A DNA stretch of 64,000 nucleotides from Erysipelotrichaceae bacterium (GTDB lineage Bacteria; Bacillota_I; Bacilli_A; Erysipelotrichales; Erysipelotrichaceae), in contig JAFULQ010000021.1 of the NCBI GenBank assembly GCA_017473265.1, positions 1-64,000 of the forward strand, in the 5' to 3' direction. The notes under the pieces were generated by a model, which saw only the letters and a program-made list of their open reading frames with translations, had not been told where the DNA came from and ran no database searches. This document shows positions 18,040 to 25,797 of the stretch, piece by piece; position 1 is the first letter of the stretch; each line of letters opens with the position of its first letter. A program made the translations under genes and the position numbers.

Positions 18040-20621
18040 TATTTTGCCTCATACCAAGTAGCACCACAAACCGATTGAGCTACTAATGGAACTTGTAACG
18101 TAAATGCATGTTCCATTTCATATTCAATTAAATGACGCATTTGTTCTAATTCTTCTTCATACACATTAAATATCAATTCATCGTGAACTTGTAAAATCAT
18201 TTGTGATTGCAAATTCAATTCTTTCATCTTATTCGCAATATGAATCATCGCTACTTTAATTAAATCCGCTGCAGTACCTTGTACAGGCGCATTCATCGCA
18301 GCACGCTTACCAAATTCACGAACCATATAATTCTTATCTTTAATTTCTGGAATATCACGCTTACGATTTAACATCGTAACCACATACCCATTTTCTTCAC
18401 AGAAACTAACAACATCATCCATATACTTTTTAATACCTGGATAACTTTCAAAATAACTTTGAATATAACTTTGTGCTTCTTTTCTAGTAATTTGTAATTG
18501 TTCACTCAAACCAAAATCACTAATACCATATACAATACCAAAGTTAACAGCCTTCGCTTTTCGACGCATATTACTATCAACTTCATTTTCAGAAACTTTA
18601 AATACATCCATCGCTGTTTTAGTATGAATATCCATATTACTACAGAAAGCATCAATCAATTGTCGTTCATTAGCTAAATGCGCTAAAATACGCAATTCCA
18701 CTTGCGAATAATCCGCAGAAACTAATACACAACCCTTTTCAGGTACAAACGCTTTACGAATCTCTCTAGCCTCTTCACTACGAACCGAAATATTTTGAAG
18801 ATTTGGTTCAGAACTACTTAAACGACCCGTTTGCGTTACACATTGATTATATTTGGTATGAATTTTGCCATCTTCATGAATATATTTTTTCAAACCTTCA
18901 GCATATGTACTATACAACTTTTGATATTTACGATATTCCATTAAATACTCAATAATCGGATGTGCTGAACGTAGTTTTTCCAACACATCAACTGCAGTAG
19001 AACGTTTTTTACCACTAGGCAAACCTAATTTATCATATAAAATTTCACCTAATTTTTTAGGAGAGTTAATATTAAATTCCTCTTCAGCATATTCATAAAT
19101 TACCGCACTTAAATCCTGTAATTTTTGATAGGTTTCTTTCGCAATTTGATCCAATACATCTTCTTCCATACGAATACCCGTTTTTTCCATTTCATATAAA
19201 ACAGAAGCTAACGGCAATTCTACATCATAATATAAAGATTCTAATTGCAATTGTTTCATTTGTTCTTTAACAATCGGATATAAAACAAATAATGCATTTG
19301 CTTGTTCACAAGCATATTGCACAACACGCTCTTCCTCAACTAAAATTGGTTTATTTACTTTACCAAATAAATCTTCTAATGTATAAGAAATATGCAAATT
19401 ATTTTGTTCTAACAACAATTCATAATGATTTGTCTGACTATGATTTAAGAAACTCGCTAACATCACATCAAAGTACTTAGAAAGCTTCGTTAATCCAAAA
19501 CGATCTTGTATATGTAACAATTCTTTAATATCATAAACAATTTTGATAGAATCGCTAGCTAACCATGCATCCCAAGCAGTATCTTTTAGTGTATCCTCAT
19601 AACGAATGTAATAGCATCCTCTACTATTCTTTAATGCATACCCATAAATCATATCTGGATTACGTAAATCATACGCATAATATAAAGCTGTAGGTTCATC
19701 TAATTGTAATTTTGCAATTGATTCTACAATTTCATAGGTCAATTTTGTATCCGTATTTTCAACAGGAACATCCAACTTCTTCAAGAAACTTTCCATTTCA
19801 TATTTACGATAAAAATCATATATTTTCTTTACATCAACTTCATAAGTTAAAGAATCAATATCTATAGGTAAATTAAAATCTGTACGAATAGTTGCTAAAT
19901 CTTTAGACAATAATGCTAAATGCGCATTCGCTTCTACATTTTCTTTCAACTTCCCTTTTAATTCACTAGTATTCGCTAATAAATTCTCAACACTTCCAAA
20001 TTGTTCTAATAACTTTAATGCAGTCTTTTCACCAACTTTTGGAATACCTGGAATATTATCCGAAGCATCACCCATTAAACCTTTTAAGTCAATGATTTGT
20101 TTAGGAGTTAATTGATATCTAGCATATAATGCTTCAATATCCATCTCTTCAATTTCACTTAAGCCTTTTTTCATTAACCAAACACTCGTTGTTTCATCAA
20201 TTAATTGCAACAAGTCCTTGTCACTACTTAACACATTAATTTGCCAATCCGGATACTTTTTAACCATAGAACCGATAATATCATCCGCTTCAATTCCTTC
20301 TTGTTCATAACGAGAAATATTCATCGCATCTAAATACTCACGCACAATTGGGAATTGAATCTTTAATTCATCATCTGCAGGTTTACGAGTCCCTTTATAC
20401 TCCGCATAAACATCATGTCTAAACGTCTTTTTACCTGCATCAAAAGCCACCAAAATACGATCTGGTGTAATTAATTCAATGGCCTTTTGCATCATTAATG
20501 CAAAACCATATAAAGCATTGGTAGGAATACCATTCGACGTTGTCATCATCTTGCCATACATCGTCGCATGATATGCTCTAAACACCAATGAATTTCCATC
20601 AATTAATAATAATTTCTTCAT
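18039..20621 (-). CDS. polA: DNA polymerase I
   Basis: This 860-residue repair polymerase fills gaps and removes RNA primers. The N-terminal 5'-3' nuclease domain (about 1-290) starts LLLIDGNSLVFRAYHA. The middle 3'-5' exonuclease-like domain lacks the DxE proofreading motif (LYYAYDLRNPD at that site), so proofreading is probably lost, as in Bacillus Pol I. The polymerase domain has motif A DYSQVELRILAHL and motif C QVHDELIF. It leads the polA-mutM-coaE-dnaB-dnaI operon. Confidence 0.97.
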   Translation of the reverse strand: MKKLLLIDGNSLVFRAYHATMYGKMMTTSNGIPTNALYGFALMMQKAIELITPDRILVAFDAGKKTFRHDVYAEYKGTRKPADDELKIQFPIVREYLDAMNISRYEQEGIEADDIIGSMVKKYPDWQINVLSSDKDLLQLIDETTSVWLMKKGLSEIEEMDIEALYARYQLTPKQIIDLKGLMGDASDNIPGIPKVGEKTALKLLEQFGSVENLLANTSELKGKLKENVEANAHLALLSKDLATIRTDFNLPIDIDSLTYEVDVKKIYDFYRKYEMESFLKKLDVPVENTDTKLTYEIVESIAKLQLDEPTALYYAYDLRNPDMIYGYALKNSRGCYYIRYEDTLKDTAWDAWLASDSIKIVYDIKELLHIQDRFGLTKLSKYFDVMLASFLNHSQTNHYELLLEQNNLHISYTLEDLFGKVNKPILVEEERVVQYACEQANALFVLYPIVKEQMKQLQLESLYYDVELPLASVLYEMEKTGIRMEEDVLDQIAKETYQKLQDLSAVIYEYAEEEFNINSPKKLGEILYDKLGLPSGKKRSTAVDVLEKLRSAHPIIEYLMEYRKYQKLYSTYAEGLKKYIHEDGKIHTKYNQCVTQTGRLSSSEPNLQNISVRSEEAREIRKAFVPEKGCVLVSADYSQVELRILAHLANERQLIDAFCSNMDIHTKTAMDVFKVSENEVDSNMRRKAKAVNFGIVYGISDFGLSEQLQITRKEAQSYIQSYFESYPGIKKYMDDVVSFCEENGYVVTMLNRKRDIPEIKDKNYMVREFGKRAAMNAPVQGTAADLIKVAMIHIANKMKELNLQSQMILQVHDELIFNVYEEELEQMRHLIEYEMEHAFTLQVPLVAQSVCGATWYEAK

Positions 20622-20648
20622 GAGATCACCACATTTTCTAATACTAGT

Positions 20649-20657
20649 ATTGTACCA
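20649..20657 (-). promoter_or_regulatory. polA operon extended -10
   Basis: TGGTACAAT (20657-20649) is an extended -10. GGTGATC before the polA ATG is the ribosome site. No convincing -35 is visible; that position falls in the neighbouring terminator. Confidence 0.5.
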
Positions 20658-20666
20658 AAAAAAAGA

Positions 20667-20682
20667 GAAGATTTTAATCTTC
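20667..20682 (-). terminator. Terminator of the TroA-like lipoprotein gene
   Basis: GAAGAT, loop TTTA, ATCTTC. Eight T residues follow within a few bases on the minus strand. Confidence 0.75.
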
Positions 20683-20683
20683 C

Positions 20684-21637
20684 CTACTTTATTTTTTCTA
20701 AAGTTGTTAAATTGTCATACATAATCGTTAAATAATCTTTATTCTTATCAAACTCTTCCTTAGTCAAAGAAGAAATATTACTCAACGAAATCTCAGTTAA
20801 ATTACACTCTTTCTTAACCTTTTCATACAACGCTAACATATCTTCCGTTAAATTTGCCTCTTTCGCAATATATTTAACTTTATCCTCTTTAATACGAGCA
20901 ATAATAACATCTAATTGTTCATCAGAAGGCATCGCACCATAACGAGATAAAATTACCGGATACACACCAAAACCATATGCTTTTTGCCAATTACCAAATG
21001 ATGGAGTAATTGTAACAATCTTAATATCATTACCAACCAAATCACGATATTCCGCATCCAAACGAACTAAATCAGCTTCTAAAGCCTTAAAATTCATTTC
21101 AAAATAAGCAGCTTCCTGAGGATAATTTGTAACCAACCAATCTTTAATTGTACGAGCCATACTCGTCATCGCAATCGGATCAATCCATAAATTTGGATCT
21201 TTAGAATACACATCAACAGATTGAAAAATATCACCATCATAATACGCACTTTCAACTACAACCGCATTGCCACTTACAATACCTGTCGTATAACGTTTAA
21301 AGTCATATAAAGCACTTGTACCCGTTAAATCAATAATTGTCGTTTCATTATTAATAAAATCAGATGCATAAATCTTCCAATACGATTCCAAATCCCCCAA
21401 ATGAACTAATAAATCTGCATTATCAATTTTCGTTTGATAATCAGAAACAATATTTGCTGTTTGAATTGGACCTTCTGTAGATAACTTAGAATACGTAATA
21501 CGATTATTCGCAATACGATCTAAAATATATTCCACTGGATATACGGTATACACCACATGTAATTTTTCACTACTACAACCCGTTAAAGATGTAGAAAACA
21601 TTAGACATACTAATAAAAGAATCAATAATTTTTTCAT
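20684..21637 (-). CDS. TroA/ZnuA-fold substrate-binding lipoprotein, divergent
   Basis: About 317 residues. MKKLLILLLVCLMFSTSLTGC is a lipoprotein signal peptide, so the protein is exported and membrane-anchored. The fold matches cluster A-I metal-binding proteins of ABC importers: NADLLVHLGDLESYW, DPNLWIDPIAM, AYGFGV and the ending DYLTIMYDNLTTLEKIK. The His residues usual for zinc or manganese are missing (DPNLW instead of DPHxW; TPSFGNW instead of THxAF). No ABC ATPase or permease gene is adjacent. The start at 21637 has AGGAGAT upstream. A TGCTATAAT promoter lies just before it. Confidence 0.75.
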   Translation of the reverse strand: MKKLLILLLVCLMFSTSLTGCSSEKLHVVYTVYPVEYILDRIANNRITYSKLSTEGPIQTANIVSDYQTKIDNADLLVHLGDLESYWKIYASDFINNETTIIDLTGTSALYDFKRYTTGIVSGNAVVVESAYYDGDIFQSVDVYSKDPNLWIDPIAMTSMARTIKDWLVTNYPQEAAYFEMNFKALEADLVRLDAEYRDLVGNDIKIVTITPSFGNWQKAYGFGVYPVILSRYGAMPSDEQLDVIIARIKEDKVKYIAKEANLTEDMLALYEKVKKECNLTEISLSNISSLTKEEFDKNKDYLTIMYDNLTTLEKIK

Positions 21638-21659
21638 ACAGATCTCCTTTACTTGTAAT

Positions 21660-21668
21660 ATTATAGCA
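21660..21668 (-). promoter_or_regulatory. Extended -10 of the TroA-like gene
   Basis: TGCTATAAT (21668-21660), about 20 nt before the AAGGAG ribosome site. Confidence 0.6.
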
Positions 21669-21696
21669 CACATAAAAAAGCAAAGATACTTTTTTA

Positions 21697-22455
21697 TCAT
21701 TTGGATTTCTTTACAAAGTAACGAGATATCCACTCTTTCTCAGTCATACGCTTATTATGATGAACAATTATATTATGAAAATCTTTATATAAATCATTGT
21801 GATTATGAATCTTATTTTTAAATACAACTTTACTTTGAAATCGTTGAAAATAAAACTCTAACTTCTTTTCTAATACCATTTGATATTCTTTATACAAATA
21901 AAATGCATACACAATGATAAAACACCACATCCAAATAGAGGTCATATTACACATACTACAAATGAATGCAATAACAGATAAAATATATGTAATATTCAAT
22001 GCTTTACCAAAAGGAAAAAAATGCATACAAATTGCCCTTAAAATTCTACCACCATCTAAAGGATATATAGGTAATAAATTAAATATGGCCATTTGTATAT
22101 TTAACAATTGATAATAATCCAATTGATTTAGTGATATCATCTGATACTGATAGAATATATTCAAAATTATAAAATTAAACAATTGAAACAATGGACCACT
22201 AATTGCCATATACATTTCATATTTACTAGGCAAATAATCCAAGTTCTCATATTCAGCAAATATCCCAAACGGATAGATACGTAAAGATATTAAAGGAATC
22301 TTTAAGTAATATCCCATGAAAAGATGACCTAATTCATGAATCATCAACATCATAAAGACAATCCATACCATTTGCGCAACTTTAAAATAACTTAGAAACA
22401 ATAGATAAGGTATCCACAATATGGATACCCTAATTTTTGCCAATAGCTTGTTCAT
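21697..22455 (-). CDS. spoIVFB: SpoIVFB-like site-2 (M50) metalloprotease
   Basis: A multi-pass membrane protease of about 252 residues. The zinc motif MIHELGHLFMG lies in one membrane helix. The second conserved motif, NLLPIYPLDGGR, supplies the third ligand aspartate. A hydrophilic C-terminal part of about 80 residues follows. SpoIVFB cuts pro-sigma-K in the mother cell of sporulating Firmicutes. Directly upstream is a SpoIVFA-like gene, which supports the name. The start is uncertain: the ATG at 22455 overlaps spoIVFA by 26 nt without a ribosome site, and a TTG downstream behind AGGG is possible. Confidence 0.82.
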   Translation of the reverse strand: MNKLLAKIRVSILWIPYLLFLSYFKVAQMVWIVFMMLMIHELGHLFMGYYLKIPLISLRIYPFGIFAEYENLDYLPSKYEMYMAISGPLFQLFNFIILNIFYQYQMISLNQLDYYQLLNIQMAIFNLLPIYPLDGGRILRAICMHFFPFGKALNITYILSVIAFICSMCNMTSIWMWCFIIVYAFYLYKEYQMVLEKKLEFYFQRFQSKVVFKNKIHNHNDLYKDFHNIIVHHNKRMTEKEWISRYFVKKSK

Positions 22456-22975
22456 ACGAAATAAAGTTTTGATTATCCATAAAATCCATATACAATTTAT
22501 CTTGATACGTACCAATTATTGAATTTTTTAAAATGCGATCATCCACCTTGACTGATACATCATTCATATTGGCATAGGTAACCAAAATATCATTATCATT
22601 TTTAACTATTATTTGATATCCTTGTTCACTTTCATTTAAATAAACACATACACCATCTGCGATGGCATATACCATATTGGTACTATTCGTAAAATAATGA
22701 TCATCTATTTTTTGATAGGAAATCGTACTATTTACAGCCTTATTCGATGGCAAAAACCAATTTTCAAATACAACAATATTCCCTAGTTCGAGTTTATTCA
22801 TATATTGTAACAATGATTGCTTAGCATCTTCAAAAGATGTTTCAGTAATGATTAAACCAGATAAAACAAAAGTAATAGCACACATAAAGACAATCATCAT
22901 CCGATACATCCACAAAAACGAAGTATTCCTATTTTTAGGATAAATTTTTTTACGAATACGTTCTATATCATTCAT
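22430..22975 (-). CDS. spoIVFA: SpoIVFA-like membrane protein (degenerate M23 domain)
   Basis: About 181 residues. A cytoplasmic N-terminus is followed by one membrane helix (near FLWMYRMMIVFMCAITFVLSG without its ends) and an extracytoplasmic domain. That domain echoes the LytM/M23 fold (AIADGVCVYL, GYQIIVKNDND, TYANMNDVSVKVDD) but has no His/Asp zinc ligands. SpoIVFA holds and inhibits SpoIVFB in Bacillus, and the gene pair is preserved here. The AGGGGTGG site favours Met3 or Met4 of the open frame (22978 or 22975). The name rests on architecture plus neighbourhood. Confidence 0.75.
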   Translation of the reverse strand: MNDIERIRKKIYPKNRNTSFLWMYRMMIVFMCAITFVLSGLIITETSFEDAKQSLLQYMNKLELGNIVVFENWFLPSNKAVNSTISYQKIDDHYFTNSTNMVYAIADGVCVYLNESEQGYQIIVKNDNDILVTYANMNDVSVKVDDRILKNSIIGTYQDKLYMDFMDNQNFISYEQAIGKN

Positions 22976-23017
22976 CATATCCACCCCTACAACAAACTAT
23001 GCTAAACATAAAAGAAA

Positions 23018-23037
23018 AATACCGCAAATACGGTATT
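23018..23037 (-). terminator. minD terminator
   Basis: AATACCG, loop CAAATA, CGGTATT overlaps the minD stop. TTTTTCTTTT follows on the minus strand. It separates minCD from spoIVFAB. Confidence 0.75.
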
Positions 23038-23809
23038 ATCCAAAAATTCGTTTCATTATACTTTCTTCCATCTTCGGTAATACAATATCTTCACCCAATA
23101 AACGCTTTGCCATTGCATAATAACATTTATATGTAAAAGAATACTGATCGAGTACTCGTAAAACCCCTCGATTATTCGCACTCATTTGCAATTCATCTTC
23201 ATAAATCATTCCACAAACATCCATCCCTAACCACTGTACAACATCTTTAATTTTTAATGATATCCCCTTCGATACTAATTTCGGATTGATACGATTAATC
23301 ACAATTTGAATATTATGTATATCTTCTTTCCACAACAATCCCATCACACGATCTCCATCCTGAATACTGGAAGTATCCAATTGCACAACAACAATCGCTT
23401 CTGATGCCAATTTTGTTACAAAAGAAAAACCTCGATCAATACCAGCAGGACAATCATATAATATGATATCGAATAGTGGTTCCATTGCTTGCATAACCCG
23501 TTTCAAATCCTCAAAACGAAATGAATATATATCCAATGATTTACACGCTGGCAGTAAAAACAAATTCGCCTGATGTTTATCTTTAATTAATAATTTATGT
23601 AATTCACACTTACCCTCAATCGCATCCTTTATATCATAAATCACACGATTTTCTAAACCCATAATTACATCTAGATTTCTTAGGCCTAAATCCATATCTA
23701 CCAAACAAACTTTCAATCCCATTTGTGCAAACATCATACCCAAATTTGCACATATTGTGCTTTTACCTACACCCCCTTTACCAGAGGTAATCATAATTGA
23801 TCTTGCCAT
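23036..23809 (-). CDS. minD: Septum site-determining ATPase MinD
   Basis: About 257 residues. It starts MARSIMITSGKGGVGKST with the deviant Walker A lysine of ParA/MinD ATPases. VDMDLGLRNLDVIMGLENR and YDCPAGIDRGF are the expected MinD segments. The short C-terminus ending MEESIMKRIFG can form the amphipathic membrane-targeting helix. MinD recruits MinC to block division near poles. Start 23809 chosen: AAAGGA is upstream and MARS aligns with the family. It overlaps minC by 19 nt. The longer frame has no site. Confidence 0.94.
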   Translation of the reverse strand: MARSIMITSGKGGVGKSTICANLGMMFAQMGLKVCLVDMDLGLRNLDVIMGLENRVIYDIKDAIEGKCELHKLLIKDKHQANLFLLPACKSLDIYSFRFEDLKRVMQAMEPLFDIILYDCPAGIDRGFSFVTKLASEAIVVVQLDTSSIQDGDRVMGLLWKEDIHNIQIVINRINPKLVSKGISLKIKDVVQWLGMDVCGMIYEDELQMSANNRGVLRVLDQYSFTYKCYYAMAKRLLGEDIVLPKMEESIMKRIFG

Positions 23810-24333
23810 ATCCCTTTTTCCTTTCGATATTGATATTGGAGTACACATTTATCATATTCTTGAATATATTGCATTGGCATATCATTCATTTTCAAACGCA
23901 ATTTATAAATAGATAATGCATATAATTTTGATTTCTTACTATAAAATTCAATTTCACCTGAAACTTTTCCAAATACATACATATTTCCATGATACATAGT
24001 AATTGAAGTATGAAGTGGTATATCATTCAATATTAATACATCATGATAAAAGTCATAATGCCCTATACCAATCGAATCCAACGTTTCAATCATAGCATTT
24101 TGAAACGTATAAGAAATAGAAGCTACCAACATTTCACACGTATTTACAAGTGTAATTAATGATAACACTTCATGACTGTCTATCATCTTTTCTAAAAATA
24201 TATGTATCATTTCTACTTGTAAACCCTGTAAAGGTTGTAATCGTTGACCCAATTCTTCCATTGGTAAACTTCTATTACTATTTTTAATATAGACCTGTAA
24301 TTGATCTTGTCTTCCACGAATTTCAACATACAT
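23791..24333 (-). CDS. minC: Septum site-determining protein MinC (short)
   Basis: This 180-residue protein is directly upstream of and overlapping minD. The C-terminal half shows MinC beta-helix turns: DVLILNDIPLHTSITMYHGN, MYVFGKVSGEIEF and KSKLYALSIYKLRL. MinC binds MinD and stops FtsZ polymerising at wrong sites. It is shorter than the usual 220-230 residues and the N-terminal domain is poorly conserved, so the call leans on the minD partner. Promoter candidate TTGACA-16-TATGGT lies upstream. Confidence 0.85.
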   Translation of the reverse strand: MYVEIRGRQDQLQVYIKNSNRSLPMEELGQRLQPLQGLQVEMIHIFLEKMIDSHEVLSLITLVNTCEMLVASISYTFQNAMIETLDSIGIGHYDFYHDVLILNDIPLHTSITMYHGNMYVFGKVSGEIEFYSKKSKLYALSIYKLRLKMNDMPMQYIQEYDKCVLQYQYRKEKGIWQDQL

Positions 24334-24354
24334 AACATCACCTACTAAAGATGT

Positions 24355-24382
24355 ACCATATAGAAAGAGAGAATCTTGTCAA
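24355..24382 (-). promoter_or_regulatory. minCD promoter candidate
   Basis: TTGACA (24382-24377), 16 nt, TATGGT (24360-24355). A second TTGACA lies 10 nt further upstream. Confidence 0.45.
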
Positions 24383-24414
24383 AATATGTCAAACAATAAA
24401 CAAATACGACAGAA

Positions 24415-25080
24415 TTACTCTGCCGCATTTGATAATAAACCCTGTTTACGAAAACTAAACCAACTATGTGTCGATACAATAATATGATCCATAATCGGGA
24501 TATGCATAATTTTAGAAACATCTTCTAATAACATTGTTACCTTATGATCTTCACTAGATGGAATGACATCTTGACTAGGATGATTATGTACTAAGATAAT
24601 TTTACTGGCACTACGTGTAAAGGCTTCTTTAAAGATTTCCCTTGGATGAATATTTGCACTATCCAATCCACCAACAAAAATCGTTTTATATCCAATAATA
24701 TGATTTTTAACATTCAAAAATACAACGAAAAAATGCTCTTGTTCTAAATGACCCAATTCAATTTTTAACCAATCAACTAAACTTTGAGGTGTTGTTATTA
24801 CATTTACATTTTTCGTGTATTCAAAACTACATCTACGTACCAATTCAAAAACCGTCATCAATTCAATAGCTTTAGCCTCTTTGATACCCTTAAACTCCAT
24901 CCAATCCTGTAATTTCATATTTGGCAATTGCCCAATACCGCCCTTTTTATGTATAACCTCATCCGCTAGTTCTAAACTACTTTTTCCTTGGTAGCCAGTG
25001 CGCAATAAAATAGCTAACAATTCTCGATTTGATAAAGTTTCCACACCATATAAAATTACTTTTTCTCTTGGACGCTCCAT
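24415..25080 (-). CDS. radC: RadC family JAMM/MPN protein
   Basis: This 221-residue protein has an N-terminal helix-hairpin-helix-like region (LSNRELLAILLRTGYQG, MEFKGIKEAKAIEL). The C-terminal JAMM domain has HNHPSQDVIPSSEDH and the closing aspartate in MDHIIV. The His-x-His...Asp zinc set is complete. The family's role is unsettled, and a DNA-repair role is not supported in all species. It stands between the SPOR gene and minC as in Bacillus, but mreBCD is absent. It follows the SPOR gene by 14 nt, so co-transcription is likely. Confidence 0.93.
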   Translation of the reverse strand: MERPREKVILYGVETLSNRELLAILLRTGYQGKSSLELADEVIHKKGGIGQLPNMKLQDWMEFKGIKEAKAIELMTVFELVRRCSFEYTKNVNVITTPQSLVDWLKIELGHLEQEHFFVVFLNVKNHIIGYKTIFVGGLDSANIHPREIFKEAFTRSASKIILVHNHPSQDVIPSSEDHKVTMLLEDVSKIMHIPIMDHIIVSTHSWFSFRKQGLLSNAAE

Positions 25081-25094
25081 TTCAGGAATTTCTC

Positions 25095-25502
25095 TTATTT
25101 GGATGCCATCACCTCCAATAATAAATCATAAGATTGTTGTTCAATCGATGAAATAATCATTTCATCGGTTATTACGACTTGTTTTTCATATGAACCATAT
25201 CCTTTATTCAATAGAACCTCTTTCATATCATCCTTACTTTGTATATCCATGCTAATACCAGTGATTACATAATACATATCCTTATTTTCATAATACATCG
25301 CTTCCACATTATCACTTTTTAGTTGATCTACTCTTTTTTTAGCATTATCTTCATTACCAAACACTCCTACTTGTAAATAGTAAACAATAGCACTCGATGT
25401 ACTTGTAGAAATTGTTTGATCATCCACAAACACTTTCATATATACAAATGAAAATAGTAAAGTAAGAGATAATGCCATAACTGTAACAAAAGAACGTTTC
25501 AT
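25095..25502 (-). CDS. SPOR-domain membrane protein (SpoIIB-like)
   Basis: About 135 residues. One N-terminal membrane helix (about 4-24) is followed by an extracytoplasmic SPOR domain: YYLQVGVFGNEDNAKKRVDQ and AMYYENKDMYYVITG. SPOR domains bind denuded peptidoglycan at septa. B. subtilis spoIIB lies near radC-minCD, so this may be the local SpoIIB counterpart, though it is much shorter than SpoIIB. The start is the ATG at 25502 with AGGAGGGG 5 nt upstream. A CCTAATC/GATTAGG hairpin overlaps that ribosome site. Confidence 0.72.
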   Translation of the reverse strand: MKRSFVTVMALSLTLLFSFVYMKVFVDDQTISTSTSSAIVYYLQVGVFGNEDNAKKRVDQLKSDNVEAMYYENKDMYYVITGISMDIQSKDDMKEVLLNKGYGSYEKQVVITDEMIISSIEQQSYDLLLEVMASK

Positions 25503-25512
25503 AAACACCCCT

Positions 25513-25535
25513 CCTAATCTACTATATTGATTAGG
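25513..25535 (-). promoter_or_regulatory. Hairpin overlapping the SPOR gene ribosome site
   Basis: On the minus strand CCTAATC (25535-25529) pairs with GATTAGG (25519-25513). The 3' arm covers the first bases of AGGAGGGG (25515-25508). It could hide the site, or be a weak attenuator between the peptide gene and the SPOR gene. Confidence 0.45.
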
Positions 25536-25549
25536 AAAAACAAATAGAC

Positions 25550-25720
25550 TTACTTACTCCATTGAAATGAAAAACCACTAAAACTCAAACGACCAGATTT
25601 TGATGTTAAAATCTTGTAAATGCCACTAGCACCAGCAGCCAACATCAAATACACCAACACCAATTGCGGTGTAAGCGCACCTCCTTTCATTTCTTGCATT
25701 TGTAAACTAGTAAGCTTCAT
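25550..25720 (-). CDS. Small double-glycine leader peptide (bacteriocin- or pheromone-like)
   Basis: A 56-residue frame with a very strong ribosome site (GAGGGGGTG, 5 nt before ATG at 25720). The peptide begins MKLTSLQMQEMKGG, a hydrophilic leader ending in Gly-Gly as in peptides cut by C39-type exporters. The next part, ALTPQLVLVYLMLAAGASGI, is hydrophobic. The tail is basic and Ser/Phe-rich and ends SFQWSK. The predicted mature peptide is 42 residues with no cysteine. It lies 47 nt before the SPOR gene on the same strand. No C39 exporter or immunity gene is beside it. Alternatively it is a small membrane protein. Confidence 0.65.
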   Translation of the reverse strand: MKLTSLQMQEMKGGALTPQLVLVYLMLAAGASGIYKILTSKSGRLSFSGFSFQWSK

Positions 25721-25776
25721 TTTTTCACCCCCTCACTATACTTATTCTCCAAAAATTCCAGTTTTTCCTAAAAAAA

Positions 25777-25797
25777 AAGAAAACTTTTAGTTTTCTT
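25777..25797 (-). terminator. Nif3 gene terminator
   Basis: GAAAACT, loop TTT, AGTTTTC near the stop. Nine T residues follow on the minus strand. It isolates the small peptide gene from the Nif3-HAD operon. Confidence 0.75.

Noticed and set aside
21638-21733. A 32-residue extension of the TroA-like lipoprotein.
   Set aside because: It contains the TATAAT box, has no ribosome site, and would bury the lipoprotein signal peptide.
25733-25745. The 13-base string ATAAGTATAGTGA occurs before both the double-glycine peptide gene and recA (42368-42380), suggesting a shared promoter box.
   Set aside because: If TATAGT were a -10, the transcript would start within the ribosome site in both genes. A similar run precedes hpf, so it is probably AT-rich leader plus ribosome site.
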